Counted from the stretch's first letter, positions 1 through 8,455 are shown. The stretch is DNA of 37,926 bases from Paenibacillus camerounensis (GCF_000723885.1 NZ_CCDG010000076.1:1-37926), one strand, 5' to 3'. Translations and numbers: made by a program. The notes: a model not told the origin generated them from the sequence alone.

Positions 1-287
1 GATTGCGCAATTCAGAGGCATTTTTGCCTCTGATTCCGGCTCCGTCGGGCCTGCCTGCTCCCTGGTAGGCACGTTTGTGGAATCTGTCTGTCCGCCTCCC
101 TTATCGGCAATAATAATAAGATGCGTCCGTTGCCCGCTGCTGAGGTAATAACGTTATAAGGCTGGATTGATTATGATGGCCAAAGGTACATAGTCTGCCG
201 TTTACTTTAAGGTTATCAATGTTACTACTGTTAATCAGCAGCAGCAGTATAAAGGCCAGCCTACTCCCTAGAATGAGGTGACTACGT
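1..287. other. Intergenic upstream of the PgpA-family gene
   Basis: No gene is visible here. Positions 12-33 form a short perfect hairpin (CAGAGGCA, a short T-rich loop, TGCCTCTG). The same hairpin core recurs in the 51-bp tandem repeats at the far end of the window, so it is a dispersed repeat. The last bases (about 273-280) hold the Shine-Dalgarno of the following gene. I could not pick a convincing promoter. Confidence 0.5.
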
Positions 288-881
288 ATGAATAATGTTA
301 AAGCTCCTTACAGTCTTAATAGCAAGGCAGTTGCAGAAGCAACCACACACTGGATGCAGGAACGCGGCGTAAAGGTAGAAGAAATCGCTGAGCTTGTTAT
401 GTTTTTGCAGCAGAAATATTATCCGACACTGACCATGGAGGAATGCGTCCATAACGTCGAGATGGTCCTCAGTAAACGTGAAGTGCAGAACGCTGTGCTG
501 ACCGGAATTCAGCTGGACGTGCTGGCAGAGGAGGGCAAGCTTTTTACACCTTTGCAGGATATGATTGAAAATGATGAAGGATTGTACGGCGTGGATGAGA
601 TTCTCGCTTTTTCCATTGTGAATGTGTATGGCAGCATCGGGTTCACCAACTATGGTTACGTGGATAAGCTGAAGCCCGGGGTGTTGACGAGACTCAATGA
701 CAAAAGCACCGGACAGGTACATACTTACCTGGATGACATTGTCGGCGCCATTGCCGCAGCGGCCAGCAGCCGCATTGCCCACCGCAAGCAGGCAGAACGC
801 GAACAGGAGCTAGGTCTCCCGCATGCACCTGAGGATGTAGAAGAAGCTGCCAGAAAGACGGCCGAGGATCAGCTGGAGTAA
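288..881 (+). CDS. Phosphatidylglycerophosphatase A family protein (YutG-like)
   Basis: A 197-residue soluble protein resembling the PgpA/YutG family of Bacillota. Family members are annotated as phosphatidylglycerophosphatase A, which dephosphorylates phosphatidylglycerol phosphate in phospholipid synthesis, although the Gram-positive branch is less well tested. Recognisable family segments are KREVQNAVLTGIQLD (about residues 65-80), GSIGFTNYGYVDK (about 115-127) and HTYLDDIVGAIAAA (about 145-158). The last 30 or so residues are charged, rich in Glu and Ala, and look like a non-conserved tail. The start has a GAGGTG Shine-Dalgarno 7 nt upstream. The gene stands alone and is followed at once by an intrinsic terminator. 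The family call rests on recalled similarity; the enzymatic role is inferred. Confidence 0.75.
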   Translation: MNNVKAPYSLNSKAVAEATTHWMQERGVKVEEIAELVMFLQQKYYPTLTMEECVHNVEMVLSKREVQNAVLTGIQLDVLAEEGKLFTPLQDMIENDEGLYGVDEILAFSIVNVYGSIGFTNYGYVDKLKPGVLTRLNDKSTGQVHTYLDDIVGAIAAAASSRIAHRKQAEREQELGLPHAPEDVEEAARKTAEDQLE

Positions 882-908
882 CGGAGAGGTTAGCCCGAAA
901 TCAGATGA

Positions 909-940
909 GGCAGCCGGCCATACAAGGTTGGCTGCCTTTT
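909..940 (+). terminator. Intrinsic terminator after the PgpA-family gene
   Basis: A 7-bp GC-rich stem (GGCAGCC at 909-915 with GGCTGCC at 930-936) is followed by TTTT. It lies 28 bp after the stop codon. Confidence 0.7.
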
Positions 941-1032
941 CTGCAGACGGACAGGAGGTTCCTTCAAATCTTTTATCGAACAACCAGGCAATACGGGAAA
1001 TGGTGAAATATCAAACGACAAGGAGTGAATTT

Positions 1033-1704
1033 ATGAAATTACTGCTGACATCAGCGGGCGTTCTTAACAAAAGCATACACGACGCACTGGTGGAAATGCT
1101 GGACAAACCCATCGGCGAATCGAACGCCCTGTGCATCCCCACCGCCATGTACGGACACCCCTGGGTGGGTCCCGGCGTCAATACCTGGGAGTTCATCAGC
1201 GGGAAATCCGGGAATCCCATGGTCGGGCTGGGCTGGAAGTCGGTGGGCATACTGGAGCTAACCGCGCTGCCAAGCATCAGCAGAGACCGCTGGGTGCCGC
1301 TGGTTCGGGAGACAGACGTCCTGCTGGTGGCCGGCGGCGATGCCCTCTATCTGCACCATTGGATGCTGCAATCCGGACTGGCTGAGCTTTTACCGTCGCT
1401 GCGGGCTGTTTATGTTGGCATGAGCGCCGGGAGTATGGTGATGACGCCCAGCATAGGGGAATTCTTCGTTGGCTGGACTCCGCCCGCCGGTGGTGATGAA
1501 GCGCTGAGTCTGGTTGATTTTGCAATATTCCCGCATCTGGATCACGAAATGCTGCCTGACAACACCATGGCTGCCGCCGAGAGATGGGCCGCCGGGATGA
1601 AGGGTCCGGCCTATGCGATTGATGATCAGACCGCGATTAAAGTAATCGACGGGGCCGCGGAGGTTATCTCCGAAGGGAATTGGAAGTTTTTTCACAAATC
1701 ATAA
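1033..1704 (+). CDS. Peptidase E family (S51) protein
   Basis: A 223-residue cytoplasmic protein of the peptidase E / cyanophycinase-like S51 family. Classical members hydrolyse dipeptides with an N-terminal aspartate. The nucleophile-elbow motif GMSAGSMV is clear (about residues 129-136, Ser about 132), preceded by the VLLVAGGDALYL strand (about 98-109) typical of this fold. The FPHLDHE segment (about 166-172) carries the expected downstream His and acidic residues. I chose the ATG at 1033 because AAGGAGTG lies 7 nt upstream and the protein then opens with MKLLLTSAG, the first beta strand of the family. The open frame continues 35 codons further upstream, into the preceding terminator, without a good ribosome site. 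The substrate is not established from sequence. Confidence 0.8.
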   Translation: MKLLLTSAGVLNKSIHDALVEMLDKPIGESNALCIPTAMYGHPWVGPGVNTWEFISGKSGNPMVGLGWKSVGILELTALPSISRDRWVPLVRETDVLLVAGGDALYLHHWMLQSGLAELLPSLRAVYVGMSAGSMVMTPSIGEFFVGWTPPAGGDEALSLVDFAIFPHLDHEMLPDNTMAAAERWAAGMKGPAYAIDDQTAIKVIDGAAEVISEGNWKFFHKS

Positions 1705-1723
1705 TTAATAGGAGAACACTACG

Positions 1724-2318
1724 TTGATATTACTCAGGACAAAAAAAGAGCAAAATAATCGGCTTGTCAAGCATTCTAATATTCGCGCTAGTTGTACTGT
1801 TCTTGTATTCGATCTACGCTAAGCAAACCCATGCTGTATTAATCAGCTACTCCAATATGAATGAAATTGTACATAATGTATAAAAACCGATTTCCTTTTT
1901 GATCACAAAGAATCGGCACCTGTCCTGATCTATGCAAGCTCTAAAGAGGCTCTAGAAAAATACGCCAATTCAAATATTGGACAAACCTATTATTATCCGT
2001 GGAATAACTATATTGTTATCGGCCCAAGGGGTTTTAACGAAAACGTGATTACCCATGAATGGACACATTCTGAATTAAGGAAGAGGCTCAACAACAGCAG
2101 CAGAGTGCCCATATGGTTTGATGAGGGATTAGCCGCTATGGCGGATGGCCGGTTTACCGATTATGACAGGACCTGGAACATCCAGACTAATGACGGCAAA
2201 GAACCCCTAGATTTTGATCTTTTGGACTCCCGGTCTACTGAAGCTGATTGATGCTTTAAACACAGGAGGTGAATTGTAGGATGTTTATAAAGGGATTGAG
2301 AGCGGCAGTATGGAATAA
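1724..2318 (+). pseudogene. Broken HExxH metallopeptidase-like membrane protein gene
   Basis: Translating across frames gives one plausible small protein: a start TTG at 1724 after an AGGAG, a single hydrophobic anchor (ILIFALVVLFLYSIYA) entered only by shifting frame in an A7 run near 1740, then an extracellular domain with THEWTH (a HExxH zinc site, about 2052-2069) and WFDEGLAAM (about 2117-2143, the third-ligand Glu of gluzincins). Lesions are the frame change in the A run, an in-frame TAA near 1880 with a further shift, a third shift near 2245, and an in-frame TAG near 2277. Only the 68-codon piece 2045-2251 stays open. It resembles the small 'peptidase MA-like' proteins of Bacillota. 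Sequencing error could explain one lesion but hardly four. Confidence 0.7.
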
Positions 2319-2439
2319 GCATCCGCATGAAAGCTTACTCCCAATGATGAGCTGGACTAAGCCAAGCAAGTTCAGCGGGTGAACGGAGAAAAATCCAGTA
2401 TATTCTGAATTTGTTATATTCCTCATTGCAACTCTCCTT

Positions 2440-2464
2440 TATAATGAGAATAATAATCATTATC
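2440..2464 (+). promoter_or_regulatory. -10 box and Fur box of the siderophore-uptake operon
   Basis: TATAAT at 2440-2445 directly abuts a 19-bp sequence at 2446-2464 that matches the classical Fur box at 17 of 19 positions (GAGAATAATAATCATTATC). No strong -35 sits at the right distance. A repressor bound here would cover the start of transcription, as expected for iron-repressed uptake genes. Confidence 0.75.
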
Positions 2465-2490
2465 ATATATTACAGAGGAGGCGGTTACAC

Positions 2491-4452
2491 ATGAGCTTAA
2501 TTCAGAGTCAGGAGCCTCTTGCTGCATGGAAGCTGGATCTGGAGCTTACCATGTGGGAGCAGGCTCTTTTATCGATAGTGGATATTCGACATCAACGGCT
2601 TGCTCCGGGTACGGTCATTCACAATTATACAGCACCCTCAAGTCTCTTTTTATATGCCTTCGGAGGCAGTGGACAGGTACAACTGGACGACACATCTTAT
2701 CAGCTCGACCGCTTCGGTCTGTTTCACGGCGGCAAAGGAACCCGGCTGTCGGTTTCTCCCGTTCAGGAAACGCTTGATTGTTATATGGTGCTGTACCGTG
2801 CGAGACTTCCCCTATTGGGCAGGCGCGGAATGGAAGGCCTGCCGGAGTCAGATCCCTTTAACCGCCAGTATGCGTTATGTCCGGATCAGCCGCTGTTCCT
2901 GGTCAGTCAATTAAAGGGAATGTATGACAATTGGCGGGCACCGTCGCCGCTGCGCAGATTGTCTGTAAAAGCCTCCTTCCTCCAGCTGGTCTACAGCATT
3001 TATGAAGAAATGGAGTCCGGCAGAAGCACAAGTCTGCGGCCCGATCTGGTTGCAATAGCCCAGGGCTATATCGCCTTGAAATACAATGAGGTATTCTCCA
3101 TTCAGAAGCTGGCCAAGCTGCTGCACATCAGCTACAGCCATCTGCACCGCATGTTTAAACAGCAGACGGGCGGAAGTCCCCAGGACTATTTAATTCAAAA
3201 ACGGCTGGAGGCGGTTCAGAACCATCTCAGGTTCGGCAATGCCTCCATGCGGGAAATCGCCTTAGCCTGCGGGTTCACAGATGAGCATAATTTGATCCGG
3301 ACCTTTAAAAGCAGACTGGACATGACTCCCGGCGAATATAGAGAGAAAATGTCGATCATGAAGAGAGATGACGGCATTGGCTGCAAGGAATGCCCCCTTT
3401 ATACTAATGGAGGAATCGTTCGTCCATTATATATTCAAGGAAAAGGGGAGTACAGAATGAAAAATATAACAAGGACAAATCTGGTCATGACTGCCATGCT
3501 GGGGATAACACTGCTGTTATCGGCATGCGGGGGAGCGGCGGCAACGAATACCGAAGCAGCCGCAGCCTCGTCTTCTCCGGCCGTTCAGTCAGAGCAGCCT
3601 GAAAGCACTCCACAAGCAGCAACAAGAATCGTAAAGACGGTCAAAGGTGATGTGGAGGTCCCTGCCAATCCTCAGAAAGTGGCTGTAAACTGGTATGTTG
3701 GCGATATTGTGTCGCTCGGTTTCACACCGGTAGCTTTCTCCGGTTGGAAGCAGCCTACCATGCCCTTCTATGACAAGCTTGAAGGAATAGAGTCACTTGA
3801 TCCTTGGGAAGCAGAGAATATTATGGTCTACGAGCCGGAAGTAATTGTAACCTATGATGCGGCCGAATTCGACAAGCTATCCAAAGTCGCCCCCGTCCTG
3901 GTTGTTGAAGAAAGCCTGTCACCGGAGGAGCGGCTGTTGTTCCTCGGAGAGGCGCTGGGCCGGGAAGCAGAAGCCAAGGCGGTAATTGATGCTTTCAACA
4001 CAAAGCTTAATGACGCCAAAGCCAAGCTGACCTCCGAGCAGTTTGCCGACAAAACCTTCAGCATTATGGAAGACTGGGGACCATCCGGCGACTGGAGCGG
4101 AATCGCCTACGAAACCAGTTCAAGAGGAGGTACCCTGTTATACAAATACCTTGGACTGAAAAAACCTGAAAAGCTGGAAGAGCTGATTGCGGAAACCGGA
4201 GAAGGACGGGCGACGTTGAGCTATGAGGTTGCGCATCAATACTTCGGCGATTACATCTTCTGGTTCCGGCAGGAAGGCAAGGAATCTGCATATGCCAAGA
4301 CGGATATCTGGAAGAGCATCCCTGCTGTTGCAGAAGGACGTGTGCTTGAAATCCCCGGCAAATATCAAGGCCTGTTCTATTATGATAATTTAGGCAGTCT
4401 GCTGGAGCAGCTGGATTATATTGTAGAGAATGTTGATAAGCTTGTTAAATAA
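2491..4452 (+). CDS. AraC-type regulator in one frame with an FeuA-like siderophore-binding lipoprotein
   Basis: One open frame of 653 codons holds two proteins that are usually separate. Residues 1 to about 180 are a cupin-like sensor. About 190-290 is a double helix-turn-helix of the AraC/XylS family (IQKLAKLLHISYSHLHRMF, then REIALACGFTDEHNLIRTFK). After a linker of about 30 residues, residue 323 is a Met that opens a textbook lipoprotein signal (hydrophobic run ending LLLSAC), followed by a Ser/Ala/Gln-rich tether and a periplasmic-binding-protein fold of the Fe3+-siderophore type (VAVNWYVGDIVSLGFTPVAF, PEVIVTYDAAEFDKL). The first start has AGAGGAGGCGG 8 nt upstream. The internal ATG at 3457 has its own AAGGGGAG. 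Bacillus Btr also joins AraC to a binding domain, but without an internal signal peptide. Either both products are made, or the full-length form is a membrane-spanning regulator. Confidence 0.8.
   Translation: MSLIQSQEPLAAWKLDLELTMWEQALLSIVDIRHQRLAPGTVIHNYTAPSSLFLYAFGGSGQVQLDDTSYQLDRFGLFHGGKGTRLSVSPVQETLDCYMVLYRARLPLLGRRGMEGLPESDPFNRQYALCPDQPLFLVSQLKGMYDNWRAPSPLRRLSVKASFLQLVYSIYEEMESGRSTSLRPDLVAIAQGYIALKYNEVFSIQKLAKLLHISYSHLHRMFKQQTGGSPQDYLIQKRLEAVQNHLRFGNASMREIALACGFTDEHNLIRTFKSRLDMTPGEYREKMSIMKRDDGIGCKECPLYTNGGIVRPLYIQGKGEYRMKNITRTNLVMTAMLGITLLLSACGGAAATNTEAAAASSSPAVQSEQPESTPQAATRIVKTVKGDVEVPANPQKVAVNWYVGDIVSLGFTPVAFSGWKQPTMPFYDKLEGIESLDPWEAENIMVYEPEVIVTYDAAEFDKLSKVAPVLVVEESLSPEERLLFLGEALGREAEAKAVIDAFNTKLNDAKAKLTSEQFADKTFSIMEDWGPSGDWSGIAYETSSRGGTLLYKYLGLKKPEKLEELIAETGEGRATLSYEVAHQYFGDYIFWFRQEGKESAYAKTDIWKSIPAVAEGRVLEIPGKYQGLFYYDNLGSLLEQLDYIVENVDKLVK
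3457..4452 (+). CDS. Internal-start product: iron-siderophore ABC transporter substrate-binding lipoprotein
   Basis: This is the C-terminal part of the preceding frame, read from its own ATG. The start is supported by AAGGGGAG 6 nt upstream and by the protein it begins: a basic n-region (MKNITRTN), a hydrophobic core and the lipobox LLSAC, so the mature lipoprotein would start at Cys 24. The rest is an FeuA/YfiY-like binding protein of 331 residues that would capture a ferric siderophore outside the membrane and hand it to the two permeases downstream. Its stop overlaps the first permease start by 23 bp, so the genes are probably translationally coupled. I consider this the functional transporter subunit whether or not a fused form is also made. 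Confidence 0.65.
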   Translation: MKNITRTNLVMTAMLGITLLLSACGGAAATNTEAAAASSSPAVQSEQPESTPQAATRIVKTVKGDVEVPANPQKVAVNWYVGDIVSLGFTPVAFSGWKQPTMPFYDKLEGIESLDPWEAENIMVYEPEVIVTYDAAEFDKLSKVAPVLVVEESLSPEERLLFLGEALGREAEAKAVIDAFNTKLNDAKAKLTSEQFADKTFSIMEDWGPSGDWSGIAYETSSRGGTLLYKYLGLKKPEKLEELIAETGEGRATLSYEVAHQYFGDYIFWFRQEGKESAYAKTDIWKSIPAVAEGRVLEIPGKYQGLFYYDNLGSLLEQLDYIVENVDKLVK

Positions 4453-5467
4453 TCAGGAAAGACAGATAAACATTGCAGCGAAGTATACTCTGTTCATGGT
4501 ACTGGGAGCCGTACTTCTGTTACTCTCCCTGGCAGCGTCCATTTCATTGGGCGCTGCCGAAATGGATCTGAGCACAGCCTGGAGTGCAATTTTCGCCTTT
4601 GATCCCGGCGTGACGGAGCATCAGATCATTCACACCCTGCGTTTTCCACGGACGGTAGCCAATCTTATCGTCGGCACCAGTCTGGCCGTATGCGGTGCAA
4701 TCATGCAGGGTACCACCCGGAATCCCCTGGCGGACTCAGGTCTTATGGGCATTAGCTCCGGTTCCGGCTTCGCCATTGCCTTGTGCCTTGTGTTCCTGCC
4801 GGACAAGACCTATCTGCAAACGATGCTGTTTGCCTGTCTGGGGGCTGCACTCGCAACGGGGCTGACTTATTTTATCGCTTCTTTGGGTAAAAGAGGAATG
4901 ACACCTCAGCGGCTGGTGCTGGCAGGCATCTCTATCTCCATGATGTTCGGCGCCTTCAGCTCTTATCTGTCCATCCGCTATCGCCTGGGCCAGGCGATGA
5001 CCTACTGGACAGCGGGAGGCACCGCCGGCGCAACATGGAACGAGCTTGCCCTTGTAGCTCCGTTGTTTGTGGCGGGAACGGTCGCCGCGATTGCGCTGGC
5101 GCCTTCCATCACCTTGCTGAGTCTGGGCGAGGATGTCGCACTCGGGCTCGGTCAGCGCACCCGTATGATCAGGGCGGTATCTATCCTTGTTGTACTGGTG
5201 CTTACCGGCCTGTCTGTGGTGGTGGTCGGACCGGTGGGCTTCGTGGGTCTGATCGTGCCTCATGTAGTCCGCTATATTACCGGAGTGGATTACCGGCGCA
5301 TCATACCTGCCTGCGCCCTGTACGGAGCGCTATTTGTTGTAACCGCTGATTTGCTCGGACGGCTGATTAACCGGCCTTTTGAGACGCCGCTGGGCATTAT
5401 TTTTTCGGCTGTCGGGGTGCCGTACTTCCTTTATCTCGCCCGGAAGCAACGGGGGGAATTCGCATGA
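4430..5467 (+). CDS. FecCD-family iron-siderophore ABC permease (first subunit)
   Basis: A 345-residue integral membrane protein with the features of the FecCD/BtuC family: LRFPRTVANLIVGTSLAVCGAIMQG near residues 66-90, NPLADSGLMGISSG (about 94-107), GMTPQRLVLAGI, and GPVGFVGLIVPHVVR (about 270-284) that contacts the ATPase. Many hydrophobic stretches fit the roughly ten helices of the family. It would pair with the next protein to form the channel. The ATG start overlaps the end of the binding-protein frame; there is no strong ribosome site, which fits coupling to upstream translation. No ATP-binding subunit is encoded beside it. Confidence 0.92.
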   Translation: MLISLLNNQERQINIAAKYTLFMVLGAVLLLLSLAASISLGAAEMDLSTAWSAIFAFDPGVTEHQIIHTLRFPRTVANLIVGTSLAVCGAIMQGTTRNPLADSGLMGISSGSGFAIALCLVFLPDKTYLQTMLFACLGAALATGLTYFIASLGKRGMTPQRLVLAGISISMMFGAFSSYLSIRYRLGQAMTYWTAGGTAGATWNELALVAPLFVAGTVAAIALAPSITLLSLGEDVALGLGQRTRMIRAVSILVVLVLTGLSVVVVGPVGFVGLIVPHVVRYITGVDYRRIIPACALYGALFVVTADLLGRLINRPFETPLGIIFSAVGVPYFLYLARKQRGEFA

Positions 5468-6486
5468 AGCAAGCGGCTGCCAAGGGCTTCTCAAGGTCAA
5501 GGGGAATAAGCATAATGATACTGATGTTTGTGCTGGTTATTGTGCTGGGGATCATCAGTGTCAATTCCGGCAAAATGAATTTAACGCCTCTGGAAGTGCT
5601 GAATGTACTCCTGGGCAACGGAACAGACCGGCAAAAGGTCATTGTGTTCGACTTCCGCCTGCCCAGGATTGTGTTATCTATCCTGGTAGGCATCGGTATG
5701 GGGGCTTCAGGCTGTATTATGCAGAGTCTGCTTCGTAATGACATGGCCAGTCCGGGAACACTTGGAATCAGCTCAGGCTCCGGACTGTTCGTCATTCTGG
5801 TCATCGCCGGCTTTTCGCTGGACGGCCTGTCATCCGCCCTGCTTCTGCCGGTTCTCTCTTTTGCGGGCGGGCTTACAGCGGCGCTGCTGATTTTCCTGCT
5901 GTCCTACAGGAAGGGCCACGATATTTCGCCTACGCGTTTGATTCTGACCGGTGTAGCTGTAGGCAGCGGTTACAGTGCCTATACCCTGCTTATTACACTA
6001 AGACTGGATCAGGAGAAGATGGAATTTGCCCAGCGGTGGATGGCGGGCAGCTTATGGGGAGATGACTGGAAGTACCTGGCCGTTCTAGGACCGTGGGTGC
6101 TTGTATTGGTGGGATATACGCTCTACAAATCGAGAACGCTTAACACGCTCCGCCTGGGAAATGATACGGCTACAGGCCTTGGACTGGCGGTGAAGCCCGA
6201 ATTTCTCGGATTGTCCATGGCCGCTGTAGCCCTATCCTCCGGCAGCGTGGCCTTGGGCGGCAATTTCTTCTTCGTGGGCATGATCAGCCCCCACCTTGCC
6301 CGCAGGCTGGTGGGCCCCAATCATAAAATGATGATGCCTGCAGCTTGCCTGGCAGGCGCGCTGATTGTGCTGCTGGCGGATACCATTACCCGTACCATCA
6401 GCATGGGCAGTGATATTCCTACCGGGATTATCATTACAGTGCTCAGTACGCCGTACTTCTTGTATTTGCTGTCTAAGTCCGATTAA
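5464..6486 (+). CDS. FecCD-family iron-siderophore ABC permease (second subunit)
   Basis: A 340-residue permease of the same family as its neighbour, with which it overlaps by ATGA. Visible family segments are FDFRLPRIVLSILVGIGMGASG (about 60-81), NDMASPGTLGISSGSGLF (about 92-109), SPTRLILTGVAVGSG (about 157-171), GGNFFFVGMISPHLARR (about 262-278) and IPTGIIITVLSTPYFLYLL at the end. With the preceding permease it would form a heterodimeric ferric-siderophore importer. The transcript ends 20-70 bp later at a strong hairpin, so the ATPase must come from elsewhere in the genome, as with the shared YusV-type ATPase of Bacillus (family knowledge, not seen here). Confidence 0.92.
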   Translation: MKQAAAKGFSRSRGISIMILMFVLVIVLGIISVNSGKMNLTPLEVLNVLLGNGTDRQKVIVFDFRLPRIVLSILVGIGMGASGCIMQSLLRNDMASPGTLGISSGSGLFVILVIAGFSLDGLSSALLLPVLSFAGGLTAALLIFLLSYRKGHDISPTRLILTGVAVGSGYSAYTLLITLRLDQEKMEFAQRWMAGSLWGDDWKYLAVLGPWVLVLVGYTLYKSRTLNTLRLGNDTATGLGLAVKPEFLGLSMAAVALSSGSVALGGNFFFVGMISPHLARRLVGPNHKMMMPAACLAGALIVLLADTITRTISMGSDIPTGIIITVLSTPYFLYLLSKSD

Positions 6487-6501
6487 GGCATATTAGCACA
6501 T

Positions 6502-6560
6502 GAAACAGCCAGGCCACCAGATAGGGGGTACAACCCGCTTCCTGGTGGCCTGGCTGTTCT
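6502..6560 (+). terminator. Long hairpin after the permease genes
   Basis: A 16-bp perfect inverted repeat (ACAGCCAGGCCACCAG paired with CTGGTGGCCTGGCTGT) encloses a loop of about 20 nt, right after the operon. The T-run on either side is poor, so it may stabilise the mRNA 3' end as much as terminate. Confidence 0.55.
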
Positions 6561-6649
6561 GCATGATGTGCATGATGTGCATGCTTCAGCTGCAGCATCT
6601 GCACTGGCAGTGCTGCGCACCTCGCCGCCGTGCAAGGCGCCGGGACCTG

Positions 6650-7681
6650 CTACAGGCCGGGCGCGGATCGTCCGCCCGCGCATGGCGTTGCCGCCGCGAA
6701 CAGCAGCGGCCCGCCCGGCTCTGCCGCTAGCGTAGCCGCCCGGCCGCGGCGCACCAGCTCCGCCAGGTGCGCGAGCGCTTCGCTCATGGCGAAGCGCAGC
6801 TGATGCGCGCTGGTCACGCGGCCGCGGAACAGCGCTTCGCACACGGCGAACCCGCTCTGCGGTCCGCCGGCCAGCAGCTGAGCGGCGGTGTCCAGCCGCT
6901 CCTCATGGTGCCGGAGCAGGCTGTCCGCCCGCTCCGCCCACGCCGTGAACGGTTCCCGGTGCCCCGGGAACGCACGGCGCACAGGCAGGCTGCGCAGCAC
7001 CCGCAGCCCCTCCAGGAACGTCTGCAGCGGCTGCGGATCGCTGCCGGGCTGCAGGCCGACATTGGGCGAAATCTGCGGCAGCACAGCATCGCCGCAGATC
7101 ATCAGCCCGCTGCCGGCCTCATACAAAGACACATGACCCGGCGCGTGCCCGCCGGTCAGCACGGGCGTCCACTCCCGGCCGCCCAGCACAAAGGGCGCCG
7201 CAGCGTCGATATAGCTGACCTCCGCCTGCGGACTAACCTGGGCCAGGAAGCTCTCCAGATGCTCCCTGACCCCCTGGACCAGCTCCTCCGGCATGCCGTG
7301 CCGGAGGAACAGCAGCGGCAGCGACTCATTCAGCGTCGCTGCCGTCCCCCACGACATCATGACCTCGTCGTGGGCCCGCTCGGACATCCAGACCCGGCTG
7401 CCGCTGCGGGTCTGCATCCAGCCCGCCAGCCCGTAATGGTCGGGATGGTGATGGGTCACTACGATCTGCCGGACATGATCCCAGGAGAGATCCAGCTCAT
7501 CCAGTGCCCCCTGCCAGGCCAGCTCTGCCTCCAGCGTATGCGGACCCGGATCGATGACCGTTATGCCGCTCTCCGGTTCTGTGACAATGTAGCTGTTCAC
7601 CCAGCGCAGGGGCGGGTCCATCGGCACGCTCACCTGCAGGATGCCGCCCTCCCAATCCCTGATCTCCGCCTTGCGCATCAT
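6650..7681 (-). CDS. MBL-fold metallo-hydrolase
   Basis: A 343-residue cytoplasmic enzyme of the metallo-beta-lactamase fold. The zinc signature THHHPDHYG (about residues 76-84) is complete, DPGP precedes it, and later ligands GGHAPGHVSLYE and the CGDAVL aspartate segment are present. The C-terminal third, with PGHREPF and an arginine-rich helical tail, resembles the glyoxalase-II-like branch with a winged-helix end (LACTB2-like). The substrate cannot be named. I chose ATG at 7681 because GAGGCGGTG lies just upstream. The frame is open 13 codons further, to an ATG one base after the upstream gene's stop. It follows the methyltransferase gene closely, suggesting one transcript. Confidence 0.85.
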   Translation of the reverse strand: MMRKAEIRDWEGGILQVSVPMDPPLRWVNSYIVTEPESGITVIDPGPHTLEAELAWQGALDELDLSWDHVRQIVVTHHHPDHYGLAGWMQTRSGSRVWMSERAHDEVMMSWGTAATLNESLPLLFLRHGMPEELVQGVREHLESFLAQVSPQAEVSYIDAAAPFVLGGREWTPVLTGGHAPGHVSLYEAGSGLMICGDAVLPQISPNVGLQPGSDPQPLQTFLEGLRVLRSLPVRRAFPGHREPFTAWAERADSLLRHHEERLDTAAQLLAGGPQSGFAVCEALFRGRVTSAHQLRFAMSEALAHLAELVRRGRAATLAAEPGGPLLFAAATPCAGGRSAPGL

Positions 7682-7720
7682 GCCGTCACCGCCTCTCGGA
7701 AGTCTTCTGCCTGATACCAT

Positions 7721-8455
7721 CTACGGACGGATGCCGACAAAGATCATCCGCTTGGAATACTCCTCATCATATTCCTCTTCATCATAGCTGCCGTGGACGG
7801 CTTCAAGCTGCAGCCCGGCAGCGGCTAGCAGCTGTTTGAACGTATCCAGCGGGTAGAGCTTTACCCGCTCGTGGTATTTACGGGGGGTATCATCCCCTTT
7901 GGAGGTGAGGACGATATCTTTTTTGACATAGCCGTCTTCGATCCGCCGGGACTCATCAATCAGAATATCCCCGTCTTTACGGGTGGAATGCGGCACCAGA
8001 TGGCGGATGACATAGGACGGATTAAGAAAATCTATAATAAACTGGCCGCCCGGCTTCAGCATCCTGCAGATTTCACGCAGCACCCTAACCTGCTCCTCAT
8101 CCTCCTCAAAGTAGCCAAAGGAGGTAAACAGGTTAACGACCGCGTCAAAGCCGCCGTCAAGCGGCAGCTCCCGCATATCGGAACGCAGCCAGGTCACCCG
8201 CTCCGCGCCTTCCTGGGCACGGGCTTCACGCAACAGAACTTCGGACAGGTCAACGCCGGTCACCTCAAAGCCGGCTTCGGCCAGCGCCAGCGAATGGCGG
8301 CCCATGCCGCAGCACAGATCCAGCACCTTCGAACCCTCCGGCAGATTCAGCCAGCCGATCATCTTGTCCACCTCATGCCGGGCCCCGCAGAAATCCCTGT
8401 GCCGGTACACTACAAGATAGTCTTCACCAAAGCTTTTTTCATACCATTCACCCAT
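7721..8455 (-). CDS. Class I SAM-dependent methyltransferase
   Basis: A 244-residue protein with a full Rossmann methyltransferase core: motif I VLDLCCGMGRHSLALA (about 39-54), the acidic end of strand 2 VTGVDLS (about 61-67), LRSDMRELP, FDAVVNLFTSFGYF (about 102-115), and MLKPGGQFIIDFLNP (about 132-146). The target is unknown. I chose ATG at 8455, with GGGGAGGAG upstream, rather than the 67 further in-frame codons, which overlap the end of the alpha-glucosidase gene and do not look like protein. The C-terminal YDEEEYDEEYSKRM is acidic. The MBL-fold gene follows within 40 bp. Confidence 0.88.
   Translation of the reverse strand: MGEWYEKSFGEDYLVVYRHRDFCGARHEVDKMIGWLNLPEGSKVLDLCCGMGRHSLALAEAGFEVTGVDLSEVLLREARAQEGAERVTWLRSDMRELPLDGGFDAVVNLFTSFGYFEEDEEQVRVLREICRMLKPGGQFIIDFLNPSYVIRHLVPHSTRKDGDILIDESRRIEDGYVKKDIVLTSKGDDTPRKYHERVKLYPLDTFKQLLAAAGLQLEAVHGSYDEEEYDEEYSKRMIFVGIRP

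Noticed and set aside
6767..7714. 315-codon plus-strand frame opposite the MBL hydrolase
   Set aside because: It is an antisense shadow of a GC-rich gene; the translation is rich in Arg, Gln and His with no domain, while the opposite strand has the complete THHHPDHYG site.
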